The notes under the pieces are model-generated. The model searched no databases, was not told the DNA's origin, and saw only the letters and a list, made by a program, of their open reading frames with translations. Positions 10,760 through 19,260 of a stretch of DNA of 53,959 nt are shown piece by piece; within the stretch, counting starts at the first letter, position 1; the number at the start of each line of letters is the position of its first letter. The translations under genes were made by a program, and so were the position numbers. Source of the DNA: DASUZB01 sp036377075 (GTDB lineage: Bacteria > Actinomycetota > CALGFH01); assembly GCA_036377075.1 (NCBI GenBank), contig DASUZB010000147.1, positions 1 through 53,959 of the forward strand. Direction: 5' to 3'.

Positions 10760-13513
10760 ATGGAGTATCCGCGGCACCGCGAGGCCGACGTGGTCCTGCG
10801 GGACGGCTCGACGGTGCACGTGCGGCCGAGCCGTCCCGAGGACGCGCCGGCCGTCCGTGAGCTGCTCGGGGGGCTGTCGGAGGAGTCGACCTGGCTGCGG
10901 TTCTTCTCCGGCTTCCCCGACCTGGACGCGTCGGCCCGCTGGGCCACCGAGGTCGACTACCGGCGACGCTACGGGCTGGTCGCGACCATCGGCCGCGACG
11001 GCGAGGTGGTCGGCCACGCCGGCTGGGAGCGTGAGTCCGAGCGGCCCGAGCGGGCCGAGGTCGCCTTCGTGGTCGCCGACCGGATGCAGGGCAGGGGCCT
11101 GGGCACCATCCTGCTCGGCCAGCTCGCCGAGGTCGCCGGCGAGGCCGGGGTGACGGTGTTCGTCGCCGAGGTGCTGCCCGAGAACCACCGGATGGTGGGC
11201 GTCTTCCGCGACAGCGGCTTCCCGCTGACCACGCACACCGTCCCCGGGCTGATCCTGGTCGAGTTCCCGACCTCGCTGACGCCCGCGGCCCGCGAGCGCT
11301 TCGAGCGGCGCGAGCAGGCGGCGGCCGTCGCCGCGATGCGCGCGATGCTCGCCCCGCGCGCCGTCGCGGTGGTCGGCGCCTCGCGCGACCGCGGGGGGGT
11401 CGGCGGGCAGTTGTTCCACAACCTGCTCGCGGCCGGCTTCCAGGGGCCGGTCTACCCGGTCAACCCGCGCGCCGACGTGGTGCAGTCGGTGGTGGCCTAC
11501 CGCTCGGTGCTGGAGGTGCCCGGGCCGGTCGACCTCGCGGTGGTGGTCGTCCCGGCGGCCGGGGTGGTGGAGGCCGCGCGCGCCTGCGCCGAGAAGGGCG
11601 CGCGCGGGCTGGTGGTGATCTCGGCGGGGTTCGCCGAAACCGGCCCGGACGGCGCCGCGCGCCAGCGCGAGCTGCTGCGGGTGTGCCGCGACGCCGGCAT
11701 GCGCCTGATCGGGCCGAACTGCCTGGGGATCGTCAACACCGCCCCGGAGGTGCAGCTCGACGCGACCTTCGGACCGATGCTCCCGCAGCGCGGCCGCGTC
11801 GGGTTCATGTCCCAGTCGGGCGCGCTCGGCCTGGCGATCATCGACTACGCCAACGCGCTGGGCCTGGGCCTGTCGTCGTTCGTCTCGGTCGGCAACAAGG
11901 CCGACATCTCCGGCAACGACCTGCTGGACTACTGGGAGGAGGACGGCGGCACCGACGTGGTGCTGCTCTACCTCGAGTCGTTCGGCAACCCGCGCAAGTT
12001 CGCCCGCGTCGCCCGCCGGGTCGGCCACTCCAAGCCGATCGTCGCGGTCAAGAGCGGCCGCTCCGCGGCCGGGGCGCGGGCCAGCTCCTCCCACACCGGC
12101 GCCCTGCTCGCCGGCTCCGACGTGACCGTCGACGCGCTGTTCCGCCAGGCCGGCGTGATCCGCACCGACACCCTCGCCGAGCTGTTCGACGTCGCCACCC
12201 TGCTGGCCAACCAGCCACGCCCGGGCGGCCGGCGGGTGGCGATCGTCACCAACGCGGGCGGTCCCGGCATCCTGTGCGCGGACGCCTGCGAGGCCGACGG
12301 CCTGGAGGTCCCCGCCCTGTCCGACGGGCTGCGCGAGCGGCTCGCCGCCTTCCTGCCGGCCGAGGCGTCGCTGGCCAACCCGGTCGACCTGCTCGCCGCC
12401 GCGCCGGCGGCGCACTACCGCCAGGCGCTCGAGCTGGTGGTGTCCAGCGGCGAGGCCGACGCGGTGATCGTCATCTTCATCCCGCCGCTGGCGACCGACC
12501 CGGCGGCGGTGGCCAGGGCGATCCACGAGGGCACCGCCGCCGCCGAGGGCCTGCCGGTGCTGGCGGTGTTCATGTCCGCCCAGGGGGTGCCCGCCGAGCT
12601 GAACCCCGAGCCCGCGTCCGGCGTGCCGACCGGCACCGTCCCGGAGGACGGGCGGGTGCGGCGCATCCCCTCCTACCGCTTCCCCGAGGAGGCCGCCAGG
12701 GCGCTGGCGAGGGCGGTGGAGTACGGCGTCTGGCGGGCGACGCCGCCCGGGCACGTGCCCGAGCTCGAGGGCCTGCGCCGCGACGAGGCGAGCGGGCTGC
12801 TCGCCGCCGCCTTGGCGGAAGGACCGCGCTGGCTCGCGCCCGACGAGGTGGCCCTGCTGCTCGACTGCTACGGGCTGCCGCTGGCTCCGTGGCGCCTGGC
12901 CGGGACGCCCGAGGCGGCCGCCGCCGCGGCCGGCGAGCTGGGCGGCCCGGTGGCGGTCAAGGCGGTCGCGCCCGGCCTGGTCCACAAGACCGAGGCCGGC
13001 GCCGTCCGCCTGGGGCTGGCCGGCGCCGAACGGGTGCACGCGGCGGCGGCGGAGATGGCCGACGGGGTGGCGGCCGCCGGCCACCATGTGGAGCGGTTCC
13101 TGGTGCAGCGCATGCTCCCCGCGGGGGTGGAGATGCTGGTCGGCGTCGTCCACGACCCGTCGTTCGGCCCGGTGGTCGCGTGCGGCGCCGGCGGCACCGC
13201 CGTCGAGCTGCTGCGCGACGTCCAGGTGCGGATCACCCCGCTGACCGACGCCGACGCCAGCGCGATGGTGCGCTCGCTGGTCACCTACCCGCTGCTGGAC
13301 GGCTACCGCGGCGCGCCGCCCGCCGACGTGCCCGCGCTCGAGGACCTGCTGCTGCGGGTCGGCGCGCTGGTCGAGGCGCACCCGGAGGTGGCCGAGCTCG
13401 ACCTCAACCCGGTGATGGTGCTGCCGCGGGGCCAGGGCGCGGTGGTGGTCGACGCGCGCGTGCGCGTCGAGGCGGCCCCGCCGCCGCTGCCGCTGGCCGC
13501 CCGCCGCCGCTAG
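10760..13513 (+). CDS. GNAT acetyltransferase fused to ADP-forming acyl-CoA synthetase (Pat-like)
   Basis: The 917-residue protein opens with a GNAT domain (residues about 1-180; VRPSRPEDAPAVRELL, then GRGLGTILLGQLAEVA as the acetyl-CoA loop). A CoA-binding Rossmann domain (AVVGASRDRGGVGGQ), a succinyl-CoA synthetase-like flavodoxin domain (GPNCLGIVN; SQSGALGLAIIDYA; SHTGALLAGSD) and a C-terminal ATP-grasp domain (VAVKAVAPGLVHKTEAGAV; AELDLNPVM) follow. This order, GNAT first, resembles the Streptomyces lysine acetyltransferase PatA and is the reverse of Salmonella Pat. It could acetylate acyl-CoA synthetases or act as an acid:CoA ligase. The histidine loop and GNAT loop both look intact. ATG 10760 follows a GGGAGGGG site. 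Confidence 0.9.
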   Translation: MEYPRHREADVVLRDGSTVHVRPSRPEDAPAVRELLGGLSEESTWLRFFSGFPDLDASARWATEVDYRRRYGLVATIGRDGEVVGHAGWERESERPERAEVAFVVADRMQGRGLGTILLGQLAEVAGEAGVTVFVAEVLPENHRMVGVFRDSGFPLTTHTVPGLILVEFPTSLTPAARERFERREQAAAVAAMRAMLAPRAVAVVGASRDRGGVGGQLFHNLLAAGFQGPVYPVNPRADVVQSVVAYRSVLEVPGPVDLAVVVVPAAGVVEAARACAEKGARGLVVISAGFAETGPDGAARQRELLRVCRDAGMRLIGPNCLGIVNTAPEVQLDATFGPMLPQRGRVGFMSQSGALGLAIIDYANALGLGLSSFVSVGNKADISGNDLLDYWEEDGGTDVVLLYLESFGNPRKFARVARRVGHSKPIVAVKSGRSAAGARASSSHTGALLAGSDVTVDALFRQAGVIRTDTLAELFDVATLLANQPRPGGRRVAIVTNAGGPGILCADACEADGLEVPALSDGLRERLAAFLPAEASLANPVDLLAAAPAAHYRQALELVVSSGEADAVIVIFIPPLATDPAAVARAIHEGTAAAEGLPVLAVFMSAQGVPAELNPEPASGVPTGTVPEDGRVRRIPSYRFPEEAARALARAVEYGVWRATPPGHVPELEGLRRDEASGLLAAALAEGPRWLAPDEVALLLDCYGLPLAPWRLAGTPEAAAAAAGELGGPVAVKAVAPGLVHKTEAGAVRLGLAGAERVHAAAAEMADGVAAAGHHVERFLVQRMLPAGVEMLVGVVHDPSFGPVVACGAGGTAVELLRDVQVRITPLTDADASAMVRSLVTYPLLDGYRGAPPADVPALEDLLLRVGALVEAHPEVAELDLNPVMVLPRGQGAVVVDARVRVEAAPPPLPLAARRR

Positions 13514-13593
13514 CCGTACCGCGCCGCATCGCTGTCGATCCGGCCCTTCGCCGTTCGTGTAGGGGGTGAGGACCCGCACGGAAGGAGCATCGA

Positions 13594-14202
13594 ATGGGCA
13601 AGGTCGTGGCGTTCACCAGCCTGACGCTCGACGGGGTCATGCAGGCGCCGGGACGGCCGGACGAGGACCCCCGCGACGGCTTCCAGCACGGCGGCTGGGC
13701 GGTGCCCTACGCCGATCCGGACCAGGGCAGGATCGCCAGCGAGGGCATGGCGACCACCGGCGGCATCATCCTGGGGCGGCGGACCTACGAGGACTTCCAG
13801 GGCTACTGGCCCCACCAGACGGACAACCCCTTCACCGAGGCGCTGAACAACACCCAGAAGTACGTCGCGTCGACCACGCTGACCGAGCCGCTGCCGTGGC
13901 AGAACTCCACCCTGCTCGAGGGCGACGCCGCCGACGCCGTCGCCGGGCTCAAGCAGCGGCTGGACCACGACCTGGTGGTCCTCGGCAGCGGCGCGCTGGT
14001 CCAGTCGCTGCGGCGGGCCAACCTGGTCGACGAGTACGTGCTGCTGATCCACCCGCTGGTGCTCGGTTCGGGGAGTCGCCTGTTCCCCGAGGACGGTACA
14101 GTCGCCCCGCTCCGGCTGGTCGACACGAGGACCACGAGCACCGGCGTGCTGGTCGCGACGTACCAGCCGGCCGAGCCGACGGCAGGGGGGGACACCCGAT
14201 GA
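13594..14202 (+). CDS. Dihydrofolate reductase-like (RibD C-terminal domain) protein
   Basis: The 202-residue protein begins MGKVVAFTSLTLDGVMQAPG and has GGIILGRRTYEDFQGYW, a central DLVVLGSGALVQSLRRANLV and LIHPLVLGSGSRLFPE, all hallmarks of the RibD C-terminal/YwjB-like reductase family. The fold binds NAD(P)H, but these small proteins are mostly uncharacterised. The start is supported by GGAAGGAG 8 bases upstream. Its stop overlaps the next start in ATGA, so it is first in a coupled operon with the DGPF/YCII protein and an ECF42 sigma factor, and is probably controlled with them. Confidence 0.9.
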   Translation: MGKVVAFTSLTLDGVMQAPGRPDEDPRDGFQHGGWAVPYADPDQGRIASEGMATTGGIILGRRTYEDFQGYWPHQTDNPFTEALNNTQKYVASTTLTEPLPWQNSTLLEGDAADAVAGLKQRLDHDLVVLGSGALVQSLRRANLVDEYVLLIHPLVLGSGSRLFPEDGTVAPLRLVDTRTTSTGVLVATYQPAEPTAGGDTR

Positions 14203-14549
14203 GGCAGTACCTGCTCAGCATCTACCAGCCCGACGAGGACCCGCCACCGCCCGAGGTCCTCGGGCCGATCATGGAGAAGGTCGAGGCCTGGAACCAGGAG
14301 CTCAAGGACGCCGGCGCGTGGGTCTTCACCGGGGGGCTGCACCCCCCGAGCACCGCCACCGTGGTGCGCGCCCGGGACGGCGACGTGGTCATCACCGACG
14401 GCCCCTACGCCGAGGGCAAGGAGCACGTCGGCGGGTTCACCGTCATCGAGGCGCCCGACCTCGACGCCGCGCTCGAGTGGGCGCGCAAGTTCACCGAGGT
14501 GACCACCCTGCCGGTGGAGGTGCGGCCGCTCCACGCCGGGGAGGACTGA
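14199..14549 (+). CDS. YCII/DGPF-domain protein, partner of ECF42 sigma factor
   Basis: The 116-residue protein carries the family motif TDGPYAEGKE near residue 67 and the usual start MRQYLLSIYQP. DGPF proteins are the hallmark neighbours of ECF42 sigma factors and are thought to be their targets or co-regulators; the biochemical role is unknown. ATG 14199 overlaps the previous stop by four bases. The TGA at 14547 is the only stop between this frame and the sigma factor frame, which continues in phase. Confidence 0.92.
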   Translation: MRQYLLSIYQPDEDPPPPEVLGPIMEKVEAWNQELKDAGAWVFTGGLHPPSTATVVRARDGDVVITDGPYAEGKEHVGGFTVIEAPDLDAALEWARKFTEVTTLPVEVRPLHAGED

Positions 14550-14555
14550 GCGGCC

Positions 14556-15761
14556 CTGCCCGCCTCGGAGGTCGAACGTGCCTTCCGCGAGGAGTACGGC
14601 CGCGCGGTGGCCGTCCTCGTCCGCGTCTTCGGCGACATCGACGTCGCCGAGGACGCGGTCCAGGACGCGTTCACCGTGGCCATGCGGCGCTGGCCGTCCA
14701 CCGGCACGCCGCCGAGCCCGGCGGGGTGGATCATCACCACCGCCCGCAACCGGGCGATCGACCGCCTCCGCCGGGAGGCGTCCCGCGAGGACCGGCACGC
14801 CCAGGCCGCCCTGCTGCACGCCCGCGACGAACCGGTCGAGGAGGGCGCCGTGCGCGACGACCGGCTGCGCCTGATCTTCACCTGCTGCCACCCCGCGCTC
14901 GCCACCAGCGCCCAGGTCGCGTTGACGCTGCGGCTGCTCGGCGGGCTCACCACCGTGGAGATCGCGCGCGCCTTCCTGGTGCCGGAGGCGACCATGGCCC
15001 AGCGGCTGGTCCGCGCCAAGGGCAAGATCCGCGACGCCGGGATCCCGTACCGGGTCCCGGACGAGGCCGACCTCCCCGGCCGCCTCGCGGCCGTGCTGGC
15101 CGTCGTGTACCTCGTCTTCAACGAGGGCCACACGGCGAGCTCGGGCGAGCGGCTGGTCCGCGAGGACCTCTGCGCGGAGGCGATCCGCCTCGGACGGCTG
15201 CTGGCCGAGCTCATGCCCGACGAGCCGGAGGTCATCGGCCTGCTCGCGCTGATGCTGCTGGTCGAGTCGCGCCGCGCCACCCGCACGACGCCGGAGGGCG
15301 ACCTCGTGCTCCTGGCCGACCAGGACCGGGGCCGCTGGGACCGCGGCCTGATCGCCGAGGGCCAGGCGCTCGTGCGGAAATGTCTGCGGCGCAACCAGCC
15401 CGGCCCCTACCAGATCCAGGCGGCGATCAACGCCGTCCACAGCGACGCGCCGACCGCGGCCGCCACCGACTGGCGCCAGATCGTGACGCTGTACGACCAG
15501 CTCATGGCGCTCGCCCCGAGCCCGGTCGTCGCCCTCAACCGCGCCGTCGCGGTCGCCGAGGTCGAGGGGCCGGAGGCGGCGCTCGCCCTGGTCGACGGCC
15601 TCGACCTCGGCGGCTTCCACCGCTTCCACGCCATCCGCGCCGAGCTGCTGCGCCGCCTCGGCCGCCACGCCGAGGCGGCGCAGGCGTACGAGGCGGCGAT
15701 CGCCGGCACCGAGAACCAGGCCGAGCGCGGCTTCCTGCAGCGCAGGCGGGAGGCGCTCTAG
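14556..15761 (+). CDS. ECF RNA polymerase sigma factor, ECF42 group
   Basis: Region 2 (EVERAFREEYGRAVAVLVRV...DIDVAEDAVQDAFTVAMRRWP), region 4 (LTTVEIARAFLVPEATMAQRL) and the long C-terminal extension (NEGHTASSGERLVRE, GPYQIQAAINAVHSDA, NRAVAVAEVEGPEAAL) are typical of ECF42. The start is unusual. The first in-frame GTG (14607) would remove the conserved F-R-E-E-Y-G helix. The only upstream alternative is CTG 14556, which follows GGGGAGGA by 10 bases and gives 401 residues. The frame is in phase with the upstream YCII gene, separated by a single TGA. It shares a CTAG with the convergent response-regulator stop. Confidence 0.87.
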   Translation: MPASEVERAFREEYGRAVAVLVRVFGDIDVAEDAVQDAFTVAMRRWPSTGTPPSPAGWIITTARNRAIDRLRREASREDRHAQAALLHARDEPVEEGAVRDDRLRLIFTCCHPALATSAQVALTLRLLGGLTTVEIARAFLVPEATMAQRLVRAKGKIRDAGIPYRVPDEADLPGRLAAVLAVVYLVFNEGHTASSGERLVREDLCAEAIRLGRLLAELMPDEPEVIGLLALMLLVESRRATRTTPEGDLVLLADQDRGRWDRGLIAEGQALVRKCLRRNQPGPYQIQAAINAVHSDAPTAAATDWRQIVTLYDQLMALAPSPVVALNRAVAVAEVEGPEAALALVDGLDLGGFHRFHAIRAELLRRLGRHAEAAQAYEAAIAGTENQAERGFLQRRREAL

Positions 15762-16417
15762 GCGCCGGGGGTGGTGGTGTGGCGGGCGAGGTAGGCGGCG
15801 GCCTCGGCGCGGCGGGCGACCTCGAGCTTGCCAAGGATGCTCGAGACGTAGTTCTTGACCGTCTTCTCCGCCAGGCCGAGCTCCTCGCCGACCTGCCGGT
15901 TGGTCCGCCCCGCCGCGACCAGCCCCAGGATCCGCTCCTCCTGCGGCGACAGCCGGGCCAGCTTCTCGTCGCGGAGCAGGTGCTTGCCCCGCCGGAGCCG
16001 GTCCAGCACCCCCCGGGTCACCGCCGGGTCCAGCAGGCTCTGCCCCTGCCCGACGGTGCGGATCGCCCGCACCAGGTCGCCGCCCTTGACCTGCTTGAGG
16101 ACGTACCCGGCCGCGCCGGCCATGATCGAGGCGAACAGCGCCTCGTCGTCGGCGAAGGAGGTCAGCATCAGCACCTGGGTCGCCGGCCGTCGCGCGCGGA
16201 TGTCGCGGGTCGCCTCGATGCCCGAGCCGTCGGACAGGCGCACGTCCATCACCACCACGTCGGGCAGGGCGCGTTCGGCCTCGGCGACCGCGCCGCGGAC
16301 CGAGCCGGCCTCGGCGCAGACCACGACGTCCTCGGCGCCGGCCAGCAGCGCCTTGATGCCGTCGCGGACCACCTCGTGGTCGTCGACCAGCATCACCCGC
16401 AGCGGTGGCGTCCCCAT
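15758..16417 (-). CDS. NarL/FixJ-type response regulator (DevR/DosR-like)
   Basis: The 219-residue protein has a receiver domain with acidic pocket Asp12/Asp13, phosphoacceptor Asp58, Thr86 and Lys108, followed by a LuxR-type helix-turn-helix (SPQEERILGLVAAGRTNRQV; LAEKTVKNYVSSILGKL). It resembles the DevR/DosR branch in length and in the linker, but no sensor kinase is adjacent. ATG 16417 is preceded by GGGAGGG at a spacing of 7; an in-frame GTG at 16423 is less well placed. The stop overlaps that of the convergent sigma gene. Confidence 0.92.
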   Translation of the reverse strand: MGTPPLRVMLVDDHEVVRDGIKALLAGAEDVVVCAEAGSVRGAVAEAERALPDVVVMDVRLSDGSGIEATRDIRARRPATQVLMLTSFADDEALFASIMAGAAGYVLKQVKGGDLVRAIRTVGQGQSLLDPAVTRGVLDRLRRGKHLLRDEKLARLSPQEERILGLVAAGRTNRQVGEELGLAEKTVKNYVSSILGKLEVARRAEAAAYLARHTTTPGA

Positions 16418-16654
16418 CCCCACACCCTCCCAGCACCCGGCGCCCGCCCCAATGATGCCCCCGGCCGGGCTGCCGCACGGGGTCGAAGGTCCCGTTCCGA
16501 GCGGGACGTGCGGCGCTCGGCGGGGGATGGCCGCCCGTGCATTGGTGCCCCGGCCCCACCACCGCAGCGTAGCATCGCCCGACGCCGGGCAGGAGGGCCG
16601 GTCGGCGGGTAGTCTGCGCTGGTCCGAGCCCCACCTGTCGAGGAATCCGAGACG

Positions 16655-17686
16655 ATGCCCGTGACCGTGTTCGCCGCCGAGGCCGACGCCGAGGAGTCCG
16701 CCCGCCTGCGCGCCGCGCTCGACGCCGCCGGTGTCGGCGCCGCGCTGTCCAGCAGCCCCGAGCCCGTCCGCGGCGCGCCGCTCCCCGAGGGACTCGGTCC
16801 CGGGGTGAAGGTCCTGAGCGTGTTCGTCGGCTCACGGGTCGGCGACGAGCTGCTCGCCGCCTGCCCCGACCTCGAGCTGGTGGCCACCCGCTCGACCGGG
16901 TTCGACCACGTCGACCTGGCCGCCTGCGCCGCCAGGGGGGTGGCGGTCGCCAACGTCCCCACCTACGGGGAGAACACCGTCGCGGAGCACACCTTCGCGC
17001 TGATCCTGGCGCTGTCGCGCAACGTCCACAAGGCCTGGGTGCGGACCCAGCGTGGCGACTTCTCCCTCGCCGGGCTGCAAGGGTTCGACCTGCGCGGCCG
17101 CGTCCTCGGGCTGGTCGGCACCGGGCACATCGGCCTGCACGTGGCCAAGATCGGCCGCGGCTTCGGCCTGGAGGTGGTCGCCACCGACCCGCGCCCCCAG
17201 CCGCTGCTCGCCGAGGTGATCGGCTTCCGCTATGTGGAGCTCGACGAGCTGGTCGCCCGCGCCGACATCGTCTCCCTCCACGCCCCGTACGCGCCCGCCA
17301 CCCACCACCTGGTCGACCGCGACCTGCTGGCCCGCTTCAAGCGGGGCGCCCTGCTGGTCAACACGGCCAGGGGTGGGCTGGTCGACACCGAGGCGCTGCT
17401 GTGGGCGCTGGACGAGGGCATCCTCGGCGGCGCCGGCCTCGACGTGCTCGAAGGCGAGGAGCTGCTGACCGAGGACCGGCGCATGCTGGCCTCCAAGCAC
17501 GACGAGAGCGCCCTGCGGCAGCTGGTCGAGAACCAGCTCCTCGCCGGCAGGGAGGACGTGGTCGTCACCCCCCACATCGGCTTCGACTCGGCCGAGGCGG
17601 TGCAGCGCATCGTCGACGTGACCGCCGCCAACGTGGCCGCCTTCCTGGCGGGGCGGCCGCGGAACCTGGTCGCCCCGCCCGCCTGA
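16655..17686 (+). CDS. D-isomer-specific 2-hydroxyacid dehydrogenase
   Basis: The 343-residue protein has the NAD-binding loop GTGHIG (from residue 155) and the catalytic triad Arg239 (NTARGG), Glu266 (VLEGEE) and His307 (TPHIGF). RSTGFDHVDLAACAARGVAVANVP is typical of the D-lactate dehydrogenase-like subgroup. It would interconvert a 2-keto acid and D-2-hydroxy acid with NAD(H) in the cytoplasm; the exact substrate is uncertain. A TAGTCT at 16610-16615 is a possible -10, giving a leader of about 35 bases. The 237-bp gap before it separates it from the divergent response regulator. Confidence 0.92.
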   Translation: MPVTVFAAEADAEESARLRAALDAAGVGAALSSSPEPVRGAPLPEGLGPGVKVLSVFVGSRVGDELLAACPDLELVATRSTGFDHVDLAACAARGVAVANVPTYGENTVAEHTFALILALSRNVHKAWVRTQRGDFSLAGLQGFDLRGRVLGLVGTGHIGLHVAKIGRGFGLEVVATDPRPQPLLAEVIGFRYVELDELVARADIVSLHAPYAPATHHLVDRDLLARFKRGALLVNTARGGLVDTEALLWALDEGILGGAGLDVLEGEELLTEDRRMLASKHDESALRQLVENQLLAGREDVVVTPHIGFDSAEAVQRIVDVTAANVAAFLAGRPRNLVAPPA

Positions 17687-17698
17687 GCGCGCGCTGGG

Positions 17699-18046
17699 TC
17701 AGCCCTTCACGTAGGACAGCTTCTCGGTGATCTTGCCGTCGCGGAAGCGGAGCAGGTCGACCCCGCGGACGTGGCCGCCACCCCAGGTGTAGCGCCAGCG
17801 CTGGACGACACGCTCGCCCATGGCGAAGACCTCCTCGAACTCGAGGTGGCTGCGGGGGTTGTCGAACACCGGCTGCCAGGCGGTGCGGATGGCCGCCTTT
17901 CCCTGGAAGCGCTCCCCGTCGGGTGCCGGGGCGGTGCTGTCGAAGACGCAGTCGTCGGTGATCAGGGCGAGCGCAGCGTCCAGGTCGTGCTGGTTCCACG
18001 CCCGGTTGAACTGCTCGACCAGGGCGAGCCGGTCAGCTTCGGGCAC
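17699..18046 (-). CDS. SnoaL-like/NTF2-fold protein
   Basis: The 115-residue protein (ADRLALVEQFNRAWNQHDLD, TDDCVFDSTAPAPDGERFQG, DLLRFRDGKITEKLSYVKG) is a standard SnoaL-like nuclear transport factor 2 fold, used by many small isomerases and binding proteins. The GTG start at 18046 is fixed by an AAGGAGGAG site about 5 bases upstream. No catalytic assignment is possible. It ends 12 bases from the convergent dehydrogenase. Confidence 0.88.
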   Translation of the reverse strand: MPEADRLALVEQFNRAWNQHDLDAALALITDDCVFDSTAPAPDGERFQGKAAIRTAWQPVFDNPRSHLEFEEVFAMGERVVQRWRYTWGGGHVRGVDLLRFRDGKITEKLSYVKG

Positions 18047-18074
18047 CGTCTCCTCCTTACTCGCGGGGCCTGCT

Positions 18075-18383
18075 TCAGCCGAGTGCGCGGACCAGCGCGG
18101 TGACCCCGGCGGCGGCGGCGACCACCACCAGGATGGGGGCGCGCAGGGCGATGGCCACGCCGGCCGCCGCCAGGCCGGCGAGGCGGGCGTCGACCACCAG
18201 GCGGCCGTCCCGTGCCAGTACCGCGGTGGCCACCAGGGCGGCCAGCAGCGCGGGGGCGAGGTGCTCGAGCGGGCCGCGGAGCCAGGCCGGCAGCGGCCGG
18301 TCGCCGAGGACGACCGGTCCTGACGCCTTGATGACCACGGTGGCGAGGCCGACGGCGGCGACGGCGGCCCAGGTCGTGCTCAA
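18075..18383 (-). CDS. azlD: AzlD-like branched-chain amino acid exporter small subunit
   Basis: The 102-residue product (STTWAAVAAVGLATVVIKAS..., GPLEHLAPALLAALVATAVL, LAGLAAAGVAIALRAPILVV) has three to four hydrophobic helices and matches AzlD, the small partner of AzlC in exporters for branched-chain amino acids. Translation most likely begins at TTG 18383, which overlaps the AzlC stop in TTGA, so the two genes are coupled. Confidence 0.88.
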   Translation of the reverse strand: MSTTWAAVAAVGLATVVIKASGPVVLGDRPLPAWLRGPLEHLAPALLAALVATAVLARDGRLVVDARLAGLAAAGVAIALRAPILVVVAAAAGVTALVRALG

Positions 18384-19048
18384 CGCTCCCAGATCCCGAG
18401 CAGGCAGGCGAGGCTGGCGGCGATCACCGGGATGCCGGGGCCGGTCAGTGGCACCAGGGCGATCGCGAGGCCGGCCCCGGCGAGCGCGGCGGTCAGGCGG
18501 GTGCGCGTGCGCAGCTGCGGCACCACCAGGGCGAGGAACAGCGCCGGGAAGGCGGCGTCGAGGCCGAGGCGGTTCGGGTCGGCGATCAGGTTGCCGGCGA
18601 GCAGCCCCACCACGGTGCCGCCGACCCAGGCGCCGTACAGCGTGGCGCCGGCGCCGATCAGCAGGTGCCGGTCGATGGCGCCGTCGCGCTGGGCGAGCGC
18701 CCACGACTCGTCGACCACCAGCTGGGCCTCGACCAGCCGGCGCCAGCGCGAGCCGGTCAGGGCCGGCGCGCTCGACAGGCCGATCGGGGCGTAGCGGAGG
18801 TTGAGCAGCACCGCGGCCGCCACCGCCGCGGCGAGCCCGCCGCCGGCGCCGAGGATGGAGGCGACCGCGAACTGCGCCGAGCCCGCGAAGGTGGTGGCCG
18901 ACATCACCAGCGCGGCCAGCCGGTCCATGCCGGCGGCACGCGCCAGGACCCCGAACGACATGCCGAACGCGGTGACGGCGACGGTGAACGGGGCGACCAC
19001 GCGGACACCCTCGCGGTAGGAGCGGCGGGGGGCGGGTGGCGTCGTCAC
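18380..19048 (-). CDS. azlC: AzlC-like branched-chain amino acid exporter large subunit
   Basis: The protein has the AzlC pattern: RRSYREGVRVVAPFTVAVTA, FGMSFGVLARAAGMDRLAAL, SATTFAGSAQFAVASILGAG and LLNLRYAPIGLSSAPAL, with about six membrane helices. AzlCD pairs export branched-chain amino acids or analogues. GTG 19048 is taken as start because AGGGAG lies just upstream; an upstream ATG at 19099 would add 17 residues read across three 11-base repeats, so the N-terminus is uncertain. A minus-strand TACGAT at 19127-19132 is a plausible -10. Confidence 0.87.
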   Translation of the reverse strand: MTTPPAPRRSYREGVRVVAPFTVAVTAFGMSFGVLARAAGMDRLAALVMSATTFAGSAQFAVASILGAGGGLAAAVAAAVLLNLRYAPIGLSSAPALTGSRWRRLVEAQLVVDESWALAQRDGAIDRHLLIGAGATLYGAWVGGTVVGLLAGNLIADPNRLGLDAAFPALFLALVVPQLRTRTRLTAALAGAGLAIALVPLTGPGIPVIAASLACLLGIWER

Positions 19049-19051
19049 GGT

Positions 19052-19084
19052 CTCCCTGATCGCTCCCTGATCGCTCCCTGATCG
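19052..19084. repeat. Three tandem 11-bp repeats (CTCCCTGATCG) before azlC
   Basis: The unit CTCCCTGATCG occurs three times without mismatch at 19052-19062, 19063-19073 and 19074-19084. On the azlC strand each unit carries AGGGAG, so the last copy may double as ribosome-binding site. An interrupted palindrome, GCATC-N7-GATGC at 19125-19141, lies between the divergent genes. Confidence 0.75.
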
Positions 19085-19171
19085 GATCGTCGGCATCACC
19101 AGCGTAACGATTTCACTGGTGTCTGCATCGTACCATGATGCCGGCCTGGCCGGTCGCGGCAGGCCCGCGCG

Positions 19172-19177
19172 TACAAT
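19172..19177 (+). promoter_or_regulatory. Putative -10 box (TACAAT)
   Basis: TACAAT differs from the sigma-70 -10 consensus at one position and stands out in this G+C-rich DNA. It would give a leader of about 77 bases to the membrane glycosyltransferase start at 19261. No clear -35 is visible. Confidence 0.4.
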
Positions 19178-19260
19178 CCCCGCTCCGGGCGCAGTGCCAG
19201 CAGGCTGCAGCGCGCCAGCCCCCGCGACCCACCCGCCACCGCCACAGGACCACCGCAGCC

